64,000 nt of DNA, from the NCBI GenBank assembly GCA_020081605.1, contig JAHREC010000009.1, positions 682,001-746,000 on the forward strand. Direction: 5' to 3'. The DNA is from Albifimbria verrucaria. Its lineage: Eukaryota; Ascomycota; Sordariomycetes; Hypocreales; Stachybotryaceae. The notes under the pieces are model-generated. The model had not been told where the DNA came from and did not search any database. It was given only the letters and a program-made list of their open reading frames with translations. The position numbers were made by a program, and so were the translations under genes. Below, in pieces: positions 23,755 through 35,455 of the stretch. Position 1 is the stretch's first letter. Every line of letters starts with the position of its first letter.

Positions 23755-23799
23755 GTAAGCTATACTCCTAAGTGCAAGTAAGCTATACTCCTAAGTGCA
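23755..23799. repeat. 23-bp tandem duplication
   Basis: A 22-base core beginning GTAAGCTATACTCC is present twice at a period of 23 with no mismatch in the core. Confidence 0.85.
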
Positions 23800-25005
23800 G
23801 GTGGATCGCGAGGCTTGCCAATATAACTGCAATGCGTGTGACAATGACGGCTTCAGTCGGCAGACATGGAGGAGGGGGAGGCCATGGCGGGTTTCGACTC
23901 GCGCAAGACGAGCAGGGAAAAAGGGCCAAGAGCAAACTTTCTTACGTGCGCCGGAGTTCCTTGATCGCCGGGGGCGGTTGCTGAGCCTGTTTGTCTGCCT
24001 GTCACGGTGCCGCTGATGTTGGCTGCTGCTGGTGCTGCGAGGCGAGCTTGGAATGCGACAAGGTACATGCATGCAGGTATTCTTGGATTCTGACTCTGCG
24101 ACTCTGCAACTCTGCATTTCTGTATCCGTATTGCCCAGATCGGGCTTTATCGTGTCCTTATCGCAGGGCCAGAAGCAGACAAAGGGCCCTCGGCTTCGGT
24201 ACCTCGGCCGCTAGTCGACCTTGTCTGTCTGCTTGCTTCCACCCTAAAACGCTTCCGATGGAATTCTACGTTCTGTGTCTTTTCTGTTTCAGGATGCGAC
24301 GCGGCCTAGGGGACAATTAACCGAAGCGGCTCGTATGCAGCCATTGGGGTGCGACGCCGACACGGAGGTGGCAGTGTGTTGGATGAGGCACATGACTGGA
24401 CATCGGCCTGGGTGGCAGCGGAACTGGCCGGCTTTCCCACCGAGTCGATCCGCCGATGGAAGCCGGATCATCTCAACGGTCGACGTTTGCGTCTGCGGCC
24501 GAGACTGGTGCACGTTCGGTCATGTCTTTTGGCCATTGTTGTTGAGATATGGCTTTTTGGTCAGATGGTCTTGCTGCCATCGTGCATTGGCCTGCTGAGC
24601 TGGGGTAAATGGCGGTGATGTGTTTCCCGGGCGGTCCGGGTTCACCTCCGTGGTGTTAGCTCCGGTGGACTAGTCATCGTAGACTTGGCGATATTCTTTG
24701 CCCACTGATATAAACACGGCACTAGAATTCTTCGGCGTCCCTGCATGATGCAACGCCGGAAAGTAATTTACGATTCCTTTCCTCAGTAACTTCAATCGTC
24801 CAGGTCATCTGTCACTACGGCTTGCCCAACCCGTCAAGGCCACGCCCGGTGCAAGACCTTCACATGTATGCAGATACACAAATGCATGACCTTTGTCCAC
24901 TGCAACCCTAAATCCTCTCCAATGGCTTTGTGACACGCAGATGATGTGCTAGAGATAGTACAAAACGCTAGAGAGTAGCACTGGTACGATGTTGACTTGA
25001 CATTT

Positions 25006-25033
25006 GACAGGGCGTGCAACCCCACGCCCTGTC
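25006..25033. repeat. perfect 11-bp hairpin
   Basis: GACAGGGCGTG and its exact complement CACGCCCTGTC separated by six bases. The flanks are not T-rich and no gene ends nearby. Confidence 0.75.
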
Positions 25034-26154
25034 GAACACGCAATACTTCGGTCACCGCCTACACTGTGCTAGATCCGCGCTTGGTCAACCTCAAATGTAC
25101 GTCAAGTAAGACATATCCTGTGCCATGACCTGACCAGAGATCTGTCTTTTCGTCAAATAGCACCGAATGTCACCTCACTGGTGGCCTTATCGCCCAGGCT
25201 CCCATATCGGCCAACTAAGCAACCCTCGACTGCACTCTCTCAGCAGCGAATACGCGTCGTGTTGGACAAACGACGATAGAGGCGCGACGGTCCCACCATC
25301 TCTTTGTCACGGAGCGGGTCACGGATGGGTCGGTCAGTCAGGGCTTTGGAGGGAATTAGCTCGTGTCTCCGAGCTAGTCTCGGACCCCGTTCTTGGGGAA
25401 AGGCCAGATTGACGCCGCCAGCGAGCGCTGTGCTTGATGCTGTGGCCAGCTGTGCTTCAATACTGGCCGTGGTTATTGCGCTGAGACATCTGTACCGTAA
25501 CGAATTGAGGATACGGTACGTGAGCAACGATACGAACCGCGCTGACAACATAAAACACCAAGCGTGACGTTCACAGCTTGCTCAACGAACGTCTCGCATC
25601 GAGCGTCACGTGGAGCTTGTGCTACGTGAACAATCACATCGGCGAGCCATAAGCCAGGTCACCGGGTCGTCGATGATTGGAACCAAGACGTGCTGGATGT
25701 GAGCCTCAATTGGTAGGAGAATCGATCTAGACCAATCCAACCCACACCCAAAACGCAGCAGCGAGTCAGAGCCGTTAGGCCCTGTCCAAGACGGCAGGCA
25801 ACACTAGAGAGATTCCAAAGATAGACGGCTTAGAAGGGCGGCTGCGGTGCGCGACCAAAGGATGGCCCCCAAAAGATGGCCCCTAATAAAGGAAGAGAGA
25901 CATGATAAATAGCTGGGCTTGTCTGTCTTCGCCACGAATCCGGAAAAATGTCTCTTCTCAGACACTGGGGCCAGCCAGTCTAGTCTAGGCTTTGTCTGTG
26001 GCACGCATGCCCTGTCTATCCTCCATCCGTAAGGGACGGACCCGCACCCGGAGCGTTGGAGCCGCCCCAGGCCAAGCTTTTCTCTCCTGCTCCCATCGAC
26101 CAGCCAGCCATGTCCGTTTTGAGGACAAAGACGCGGTCCTGGCCAGTTGGACGT

Positions 26155-26191
26155 GGGTGAGGTGAGGTGAGGTGTGGTGAGGTGTGGTGGG
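26155..26191. repeat. GTGAG/GTGTG minisatellite
   Basis: About seven 5-base units alternating GTGAG and GTGTG. Confidence 0.7.
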
Positions 26192-27878
26192 CTAGGAATA
26201 GGGGTTTCATGGGGCAGCGAAAATGTGCACGAAATGCCCCCTTCCCCCCTCCCTCCCCACGGAGACTATTGCTTATTGCAGCAGGTAACGGTAAACGTGG
26301 GAAATAAGGGGCGACTAATAGATCGCCGGCAGCTGCGTCAGTAAGGGTTGTGGTCTCCTTGGGTACAGATTACTCGTCGATGTAATTAATGTAAATGGTT
26401 CGTCCGTTGGTGGGCGGGTACGGATGGCCGAGCTGGCGCGGTCGGCCGGTTTGATTGCACGCAGATCCCGGTCGGTGATGGGCTCGACGTTACTTGATTC
26501 GTCCCATGTCCGCGTCAGCTACGGCACATCTGGTTGCGACGGATTGGCATCTCGGGAGAACCAACTGGAGTTGGTCATTTTACTTGGTGAGCTTAGCTTG
26601 CAAGATGGAGGGAAGGACTCGAGGTTAGGGGCGGTAGTGAGTATTAGCACCTGATGTGCATGCTACTAAGGTGTAGCTGGTACCTGTAAGATTGTCGGCC
26701 GCCAACGGAGAGCTAAAGTACCGACCTACCTTACTTGCCACAAGGTAATCCGTACCTAAGGTACCTGTTCCATGGTTACCTGCATCTCAAGTCACACGCA
26801 AGGGACGCAGATGTACACGCTGTCTGGAGATGGCCCAGGGACAACAGCAGCTTCAGAAACACCACTCACCCACCACCAGTCCGTTTGGTCAATTAATTCT
26901 TCAATGCTCGCGGCAGCACCCAGAAACTGTCCTAGCTTCAGGCAGTCCCAATCTCCACCATCGAAATATAAGGTACGGGCTAGCATGCGCCGCACGAGGC
27001 AGCTAAGTTAGGGCACCTTGCTGCTCTAATAACAAGGATAATGCAGCAGGATGGACGGCGGGGTCTGGTCCAGTGACTAGCGGTCCAGGTACCTTTGCCT
27101 TACAGGTCCCCTTGGGGTCTGTCTTCCCCATCCGTACGGATTAGCAGGGCGCTCATTACCAGCCTGCCTCTAGCCTGCCTCCCTTTGCGACAGGGACCAC
27201 AGGCCAGGTAAGGTACAGGTACTGCGCAGCTCTGCATGCGTCTGCCAAGGCACAGGTACATACACTTAGCCAGCGTTGGGTGTGCGCATCTGGTTCTCCA
27301 TACCTGTATCGGTACGTCGACTATCCGGGGTCTCATTTCACAACCTCTTTTTCGACTCTCCTCCCTCCCTTCAACCTCTCTCTTGCTTCTTCCCTCCCTC
27401 CGTCGTCCAACCCTCGCCTCTCCTTTCGACATCGACATCTCCCGCCGTAACGACGCTTCGGAACCCGCACGAGACGTCCCCCTTTCCTCGCGCCTACACG
27501 AGACACTGCCACTGCGCTTCTCTGCTCTGCGTCATGGTTGTGTGCAGATGAGGGAGGCCTGATTCAACAACCGCATTCGCATGTGAGGACCGAACCCGTC
27601 GCATCGCATTCCAGCCTGACCCTACACGCCCCTGGTTGCGCGACTGCGCAAACGTCCTTTCCGCCACCCTCGCTTCTCCAGCACGTCGCCGTCCTTGCTG
27701 TGTCCGTTGCACCCTTGTCCAACACAGCCCGTCGCAGCTCCGGAAGCTTCCATCCCCGATCTCGAGCAGCATCCTACACCCTCGACGTTGATTGCTTTCC
27801 CCGATACCGAGACCGTAGCATTTCGACTCAACCATTTATCACTCTTACTCCCCGGCGCAAGCGTCCCGGTTACGCATC

Positions 27879-29955
27879 ATGCCCAAGATGCTCTCTCCCA
27901 GCTTCGCGCCTCGTAGGGCTTCGGGCTACATCCGCTATGCCCTCGTTCTCGTCTTGGTATTCTTCGTCTACTACACCTTTGTGCGCGGGCCTTCGAGCGA
28001 TACCGATGCCGACTTTCTACGTCCTCAAGCCGATCTCGATGATTCCTACTTCCAGTCGTCACCGCCGAACACTGGCTCCTCCGATAACTCGGCAAAACCT
28101 CCTTCAAATCAGAAGCCCAGCAGCGCGAAGCCTCCGCCCAAGACTGGTAGCAAATCTTCGTCCTCTACTTCTTCAGGTCCCGAAGGTGCTCACCCCATCG
28201 ACAAGCTCATCTTCGACGCCCAGCGCACCTTTGCTGCCCTCACATCCAAAGAGTCCAAGACCTTGGAGGAGGCTGCCCAGGCCTATCGCAAGCGCCGCGG
28301 CCGTCACCCACCTCCGGGCTTTGATGTCTGGTACAACTTTGCTGCCGCCAACAATGCTCTCATCATCGAGGACTTTTTCGATCAGATCTACCATGACCTC
28401 CAGCCTTTCTGGGGTATGAACCCGGCTCTCCTCCGCAAGGAAGCAGTTTCCTTTGAAATGACCATCAACATCCGTAACCACAACGCCTCCACCGCTAGCG
28501 ACTGGTTTTGGACCACGATCTGGCTCGACATGATCAAGACCATCGAGCATATGCTCCCAGACATGGATCTTGCTCTCAACCCCATGGACGAGCCCAGACT
28601 GGTCGTGCCCTGGGAAGATGTGCAAGGCCTTATGCGCAATGCCTCTAAAACCGTCAAGCTTCCCAAGGCCAAGACTGTCACTTCCGAATTCCAAAAGCTC
28701 CCCGAGCCAAAACAGGTTGAACCAGACGTCAAGATCCAGACAAAATTGTGGGAGGACAAGAGTACGTTTTTCGGATCGAGACCTTTCTGGTCGATTTATT
28801 CTCTTCATGTCTTGCTAACATTCTCCCAGAGCCATACTGGCCTATTGTACGTAGGGCCTGCGCCCCTGACAGCCCTGCCCAGACCGCCCCTCTCCAGAAG
28901 TCATTCTTCGAGCCTCCTACAATCGATGTCACCAAGGCCGCGCCACACTCTTACAAGGGATACGTTTCGAACTACACCCTCTCTACCGAACTGTGCCACC
29001 AGCCTGATCTCCAGGGTCTAGAGGGCATCCTCATTAACCCTTTGTCGACCTCGGCCTGCAACAAGCTGTTTCCTATGTTTGGTGGTTCCAAGCTAGCCGT
29101 CAACAACGAGATCCTGCTCCCCGCGCCCATGTACTGGAACGAGGAGGAGCGATTCACTGGAGGCGATGATCATGGCATTCCTTGGTCCGGCAAACAAAAC
29201 ATGGTTATCTGGCGAGGTGTTGCGACTGGTGGTCGCAACCTGCCCAACAACTGGCGGGGTTTCCAGCGTCACCGATTCGTCGCCATGAACAATGCAACGA
29301 CGGTGAAGAGGGTGGAGGGCGGAGAAGCACCCGAAAATTTTGCGCTCCCTGATGAATCCTATGGTGTACGAGCACAGGCAGACGGCAAACTCGGTGAATG
29401 GATTAACGAATGGTCCAATGTCAGCTTCATCAACCTCATGTGCGAGCCGTCACAGGAGGACGGCTCCTGCACATACACGCAACACTACTTCGAGCCCACC
29501 GACGGTCTGAGCATGTCCGAGCAATTCGACTTCAAATACCTTCCCGACATTGATGGCAACTCCTTCTCCGGGCGATACCTCGGCTTCCTACGCTCGACCT
29601 CCTTGCCCATCAAGGCGGCCATCTGGCGCGAGTGGCACGACAGCCGACTAGTGGCCTGGAAGCACTTTGTCCCCATGGACAGCCGGTTCGGCGACTACTT
29701 CGGCATCATGGACTATTTCCTTGGATATGGGGCCACGGAGGACACGATCAAGCGGCAGAGAGAATTGCCTCGGACGGAAAGGAGTGGGCTGACAAGGTGC
29801 TACGCAAAGAAGACATGCAGATCTACGTCTTAAGACTCCTTCTCGAATACGCCCGCGTCACCGACGACCGAAGAGAATCAATGGGCTGGGTAGAAGACGT
29901 TCTCAAGAACCCATCCCTAGAAAGCAGCTGGCGAGACTGGTTCTGGTCAAAGTAA
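27879..29955 (+). CDS. GT90 (CAP10-like) glycosyltransferase, type II membrane protein
   Basis: An approximately 669-residue protein. A short N-terminus is followed by a membrane anchor ('YALVLVLVFFVYYTFV', about 20-36), a Ser/Pro-rich stem to about 105 and a C-terminal GT90/CAP10 domain ('PWSGKQNMVIWRGVATGG', 'YKGYVSNYTLSTELC', 'FDFKYLPDIDGNSFSGRY'). GT90 enzymes, such as Cryptococcus CAP10-type xylosyltransferases, act in the Golgi on capsule or wall glycans; the exact donor and acceptor here are unknown. One intron, 28762-28829. One break at a run of four G (29729-29732): as read the protein ends early, while one added base gives the family C-terminus and stop at 29955. Confidence 0.88.
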
Positions 29956-30467
29956 CCAGACGCATAACGACCCGCTACAACGTGATTTTTTGTTTGATTT
30001 TACGGCATGCGCAAGAGCTGTACGGTATAGAGCGTGGGATAAATGCTGCCCTCCCCAGCAGTCGTGTAGAGCATGAGCTGCTTTGATTCTTTTGGGGACG
30101 TGTTTTTTTTACATCTGGGTAAAGGGTTGGCGGCGGCGTTTGGGCGCAGGGATAAAAGACAAGTGTATGAAGCAATGAATATCGATCAACGTGGTGGTGT
30201 CTTTATACCCGTGCAGAAGAAAAGAGTATTGTCGCGATAGTAAATGTGAATTATTGGCGCTTATAAGCTCAAGGTGAAAAGTCCTTTGAAATAAGTTGAT
30301 CTATGTCTTGTGTTCTATGTCTAGTGGGTATATCCAGCTGGCCTATCTATCATACAGTATTCTTACGGCGCCTAGTTATACATCTTTTATACAGCCCCGA
30401 GACAGCAATTCTTACACATTTTATACACGTCCTCTAAGAACCCTCACACACATCACCGATCTGTTCT
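29956..30467. other. intergenic region between convergent genes
   Basis: 3' flanks of the GT90 and TFB-like genes; AT-richer, no gene seen. Confidence 0.5.
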
Positions 30468-32370
30468 TCACTCGGCGCTTCCCATCGCGCTGGGCCGCGA
30501 GTCGTCCTCGTCGGCGTCGCCGCCCTCGTCCGCCAACCGACCCAGCAGCTGCACGTACGACGGGCGGAAGGGCCACTCCATCCACGCGCCCAGGATCTCG
30601 GCCCATTGAGCCTCGTTGATGGCGCGCACGGTCAGGGCGGCAGCACCGGTCATCGGTGAGCCCCGCGCGCCGGGTCCGTCAGGCTGCCGCACGTCCCGGC
30701 CAGGTCTCCGAAGCCGCCCCACAGGGAGTCCATGGCGCGCTGGGCGGGGAGCAGCGTCTGCTGGTACCACGCGCGGAGCAGCGCGCCGGACAGGTCGCCG
30801 GAGCGGCTCGTGCCTGGGCCGTGCTGCAGGAAGAGTGGGTGCATCGTCTTGGGCTGGATGTCGAGCAGCGACGTCGGCGCGTTGGGGTAGAACTCGTCGG
30901 GCCGGGTGACGAGGGGCTCGTACGACCGGCGGTCCCAGTGCATGGCGGGCGGCGACTGGCGGAAGAGGTGGTACCCGTCCCAGAGGAGGTTGAGCTCGTT
31001 GCGCTGGTTCTTCTTGAGGTTGTCGAAGCGCTCGTTGTACGCGCGGTCGGCGGCCATGAAGGCTGCGCTGGGGCCTTCGTCGGCGTAGAGCTGTAGCGCC
31101 GAGGCGCGCGCTTGCATGAGCTCGTGGTATACATCGTAGTGGCTCTGCATCGAGCGCTCACGGTACCGTAAGGACTTAAGCCGCGCGGCCGATTCATCAG
31201 CGCTTGTGGATGGGAGCTGCTCCAGCGCTGCCTTTTCCTGCATAAAGGGACGCAGCATGTGAGGGCGGCGCACGCCAGCCAGTTTCTGGCCCATGAGGCT
31301 CATGTCGGCGGTGACTTCCTTGTAGCGCCGTGTCTCGCGGTCAGGGGCATCACGATGCCTTGGTCCATCATGGCGCGCAACGTGTTGTACCCGGACTCGA
31401 CGTTGATCCACTCGTCACGTAGATTGCTAGGCTCCGTGCTATCGGACTCTGGACCGGCGACCTGGCGAACCCACTCGCACGATAACTCCACCTCAAAGGC
31501 ACCACGGCGACGGCGGTTGATAGTGTGTGGAAGGAGGCGGCGCTGGTCATCGTCGTCTACCCAGAGGAGCATGCGCACGAGGCCGTAGCGGTGGAAGAGG
31601 GCCTGGGTAGGGATGCTGGAGAAGAACTGGTACAGGATCATGCTGGAGATGCTGTCGAAGGAACCAAACGCCTTCTTGGGGTACATGGACAGGTTTGCGG
31701 TGACGACGAGCGTATCGTTGCGCTGCGGTAGGGCGCCGGTGGCGTGCTGCTCGGTCTGGTCGGGGAGGCGGGTGCGTAGCATCTCGAGCAGGTTCTTCCA
31801 GATAAAGCCTGACTGGGGATCATCTCGACGTTGGGCTTGGCGAGGAGGTCCTTGAGGAAGGGCTGGTAGAGCTCGGCGTCGGGATCCATCATGATGTGCC
31901 GGCGCGGCTCGAGGAAGGCGTGTAGCTTGCGGCTCCAGAGGCCGGAGCCGGGGTTCAGGTCGATGAGGTCGCAGCCGCGGTGGCGTTCCAGCGAGGGTCC
32001 AACGTACTTTATGATATCGTCTAGAGGAAAGACAGGGTCAGTTTCTGGTCTATGGCATGCTTCAATCACCCGTAACTAGATCACATACCACACAGCTCTT
32101 CGCTTACAACATTGACGCGCCGCGGATCCAGAACCTTGGGAGCTTCCGCATCCTTCTTCCGCCTGCCCCGCGACCTCGCTTTAACCCAAACGCCCGTATC
32201 ATGCAACTTCTTAGCGAGCGGCGTGGTCGCCTCCATAAGCCCGATCTTAGCCTTGGAGCTGGCCGTGGAACCAGATGCCCAGCGAGCGCTCACCCCAGCC
32301 TGGGCGGCGCGGGCCGACCAGCAGGCGGGCCGGGGGCGGATCTCGACACATCGCGCAGTCGTCTGAACAT
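30468..32370 (-). CDS. mitochondrial transcription factor B / rRNA adenine dimethylase-like protein
   Basis: An approximately 613-residue protein. An Arg-rich start (MFRRLRDVSRSAPG) looks like a mitochondrial presequence. A SAM-methyltransferase core of the KsgA/Dim1/TFB type follows: motif I-like 'DLIDLNPGSGLWSRKLH', acidic loop 'HIMMDPD', and a motif IV-like 'DTLVVTANLSMYPKKAF'. The long C-terminal extension is typical of Pezizomycotina mtTFB1-like proteins. One intron, 32021-32088. Four breaks, all in runs of four G/C: 32293-32296, 31815-31818, 31344-31347 and 30661-30664; each needs one base. Whether it methylates mitochondrial small-subunit rRNA, serves transcription initiation or both cannot be told from sequence. 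Confidence 0.78.
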
Positions 32371-33058
32371 GGGTCTGCCGTTTATCGAGGCCATACAGGC
32401 TGCTGCTCCATCGTAAGGGGGAGAATGGTGGCGACGGTAGGAGCTTGTAAAGGTGAAGCTCGAAATTATGCGATTCTGCCGCGCCTGACCGCTCTCGTGA
32501 TCTGCAGCTCATGCAGGCCAATCCTGGACATGTGTTACACCACTTCGGTCATTGCCATTTAATGTCACACCTGCGCAGGTCTTTTCATGTGATTCAGATA
32601 CATATCGACTTGAATCATTCTTAAATAAAAAATGGACCTATATAATTATAATGAGAAAAATGATGCCACTCATAGCCATGAAGGAGTCGCTACCCTGCCG
32701 TCTTATGTGATTACTACAGCCTCATGCATATAAGCCATTGTCAGTTACAAGGAGCCTTTCTGAGCATCCGTGCTGCCATGCCCAATTTCTAATCGACAAC
32801 AACAACAACAACAGCAACAGCAACACTAAAAGTAAGCAACGTGAGCAACGGCTTCGCTATATAAATTTTTACTCGAGACAGTCGATTCCTTCTACCGCAC
32901 CTCATGACCATTCAAAATACAGACACAAAAGCGTGTACGATTGAGCTCGCCCCCAGATGCCCGATTAACTCCATGTGACGCCTCATGCAATACACCCTCG
33001 GAATCGTCCGTACCATATATCGTGACCCCTCTTTGCAATCGCCGCTTCGTGGCCTCGT
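32371..33058. other. intergenic region
   Basis: Promoter of the TFB-like gene and 3' flank of vps4. A CAACAG-type short repeat at about 32796-32828. No gene seen. Confidence 0.5.
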
Positions 33059-34465
33059 CTACGCTCCTCGCTGCCGAACTCTTGGGTCCACTTGACCTGC
33101 TTCTCGATGTCGTCTTGAGAAACTGTGGGACGGGTGTTTTCTAGTGCCATGAGGAGGTCTTTGAGCTCGACGATAGGTGGCAGCAGCTCGTCCGCATCGA
33201 GGTCGTTGAACGTCATCTCAATGGCTTCGGGATGGCCCGGTGAGCAGGGCGTCAGCATACGCTTACCATCTTGCATCACCTAGAAGGGAAGTTGTCAGCG
33301 TCGTCATTTTCCTTGCATAAGAAGCGGAACATACTGGTCTGAAGTGAGTTGCGGTGGAGATCTTGCGGAGAGGCTTCATCAGCGCGTCTTGCGCCACGAT
33401 GGCGATATCGCTGCCCGAGAATCCCTCCGACTTGGCGGCCAGCAGGTTGTAGTCGCCCGGTTGCAGCGTCGTCTCCGTGTCGCCGATGGCCAGCTTGAAC
33501 ATCTTGGCGCGACCGGCAGCGTCCGGCAGGCCAATGTGCACTCGTCGCTGGAAACGACGTCGGATGGCCGAGTCGAGCTGCCACGGCAAGTTTGTCGCTC
33601 CTAGCACCAGCACGCCCTTGCTGTCGTTGCCCACACCGTCCATTTGCACGAGGATTTCCGTCTTGATTCGGCGGGACGCCTCAGACTCGCCTTCGCCACG
33701 GGGCCGCACAGCGCATCGATTTCGTCGATGAAGATGACTGATGGCTTGTTTTCTCGAGCCATGGTGAAGAGCGCTTTTACGAGACTGGCAGATTCGAAGC
33801 AATTAGCGAGCGTGACTTTCAAAAATGATGGACATGAGCTGCTCACCGTTCACTCTCACCCATCCACTTGCTGACCAGATCCGAACTGCTGATGCTGAAA
33901 AAGGTACTGTTTGCCTCGGTCGCCACGGCCTTGCCCAGGTAACTCTTACCGGTACCCGGGGCCCGTACAGCAGGATACCCTTCCAGCCCTGACGCTTGCC
34001 CTGGAAAAGGTTGGGGAACTTGATGGGTAGGACGACGGCCTCCTTGAGCGTCTCCTTTGCGCCCTCGAGACCAGCAACATCCTCCCACCGCACGTTGGGC
34101 CTCTCTTGCAGGATGGCGCCGGACAGGGCGTTGCGCAGCTTCTTGGACTCGTCATCGTCGGCGGCCTTGGCCTTGCCTCCAGCGCTGGAGCCGTTGGAGC
34201 CCATGAGGGCCTTGCCGCCGTTGGCGGAGTTGTCGTTCTCGGCTTGAAGGAACTGCTTGAGCTTCTCGGCGCGGTCGAGGTAGGTGGCCATCTTCTCCTG
34301 CATGGTGGCCTTGAGGGCCTTGTTCTTCTCCCACTTGAGCGCCTTGACCCACAGCTCCATCGACGACATGTAGAGGTCGAAGGCCTTTTGGTACTCCTTG
34401 TTATGGTCGGCGGCGATGGCCTTCTGGACCTCGGCAATGGCCCGGTCGCGGAAGTTGGTCGACAT
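33059..34465 (-). CDS. vps4: Vps4 AAA ATPase (ESCRT-III disassembly)
   Basis: An approximately 430-residue protein, normal length. It has an N-terminal MIT domain (about 1-75), a linker, and an AAA module with '[20 protein letters not shown]', Walker A (GPPGTGKS once the frame is restored), Walker B '[10 protein letters not shown]', sensor '[11 protein letters not shown]' and arginine fingers 'RRRFQRR'. The C-terminal helix ends [10 protein letters not shown], the usual Vps4 terminus. It uses ATP to remove ESCRT-III filaments from endosomal membranes. Introns: 33785-33846 and 33280-33334. Three breaks: 33958-33961 (inside Walker A), 33700-33703 and about 33063-33068; each needs one base. As read, the last break would add an aberrant tail to 32983. 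Loss of Walker A in an essential-type trafficking enzyme argues for sequence error. Confidence 0.93.
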
Positions 34466-35455
34466 GGCGGGCGGTGATGCCGTGTGCGGGTGCGTATGTC
34501 TGTTGGTTGCTGGATCTCTGCGTTGTCGTGTGAAGATAAGATAAGACGAGGCGCGCGGGGATCGGTGGGCTGTCGCTGGTTCGGGTGACGAGGAAGAAAA
34601 AGATGATGAATAAGAGGAAGAGGTGGGAAGCCGCGAGAAAAAAATCACCAGCGAGGAGTGGGGGCGGAGCAGAGCGGCCAGGAACGGACCAGGCGAGGGT
34701 TGGAGAGCGGTTTGGAGTGGGATGGATGGTGATGTCGAATTTGGTGGTGACGGGGTTGAGCCTTGAGGCCAAGGTCAGGTATGAGGTAAGGACGGTACTT
34801 GTGCCTGGGTACCTTGGAACCGACAGGATTGGGATTGGCAGGGTAACAGCAGCAGAAACCTCTGCGGCGGTTTGTACCGAGGTGCTTCCGTTGGAGGCAC
34901 CTGTGGTGGGAGGTTCCCGAGAGACTTCTGGAACAGGCACATGGTGGGTGTTTTCCCAAGTACTTTGCTGCCTGGGTTTGCCTGCGACCAGGTACCTACC
35001 ACAAGGCACTAAGGTGCAGTACCAACGCCTCCTAGTAAATACCCAAGTAAGTTAAAATACCCATGTAGGCGCTGGTGTAAGTGAGTGGCCATGGATATCA
35101 AATACGAAAAAAGTCATGTGGATGATTTCGACAAATGAATAAATAAAATAAGAAAAATACAAGAATTAAATTGGTCAAAGTTGCATACCAGGTTAAAGAT
35201 GCTGTTAATCCTCAAGGTTTTTCTTTTCCCCAGAAAAATAGATGCACTGCTCTCATACGGTGGGTGGTGTCTATCTCGGCCAACCATCATGAGCGCCATC
35301 AGAAATGTTTAACCAAGACGACATCAAGGTGTAGCCTTCAAGGTTACTCGTTCTGGGACACGAATAAAATGGAAACTTTTGCTTCTTCTCGGCTTTTGGC
35401 TCCATGCCAAATCCCCTCTCCTCTGCGAAGCCTGAGTCTCGGATTCCTGTTGACG
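34466..35455. other. divergent promoter region vps4 / F-box gene
   Basis: No gene. GGTACCT-type words near 34800-35010. Confidence 0.5.

Larger units (their letters stand above)
23478..27878. other. 4.4-kb gene-free stretch
   Basis: No frame here shows a domain, signal peptide or codable splice structure. It contains a GAA-rich microsatellite (23625-23665), a 23-bp tandem duplication, a perfect 11-bp hairpin at 25006-25033, a GTGAG-type minisatellite (26155-26191), scattered GGTACCT words near 26690-26770 and a pyrimidine-rich leader for the GT90 gene from about 27300. Confidence 0.55.
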
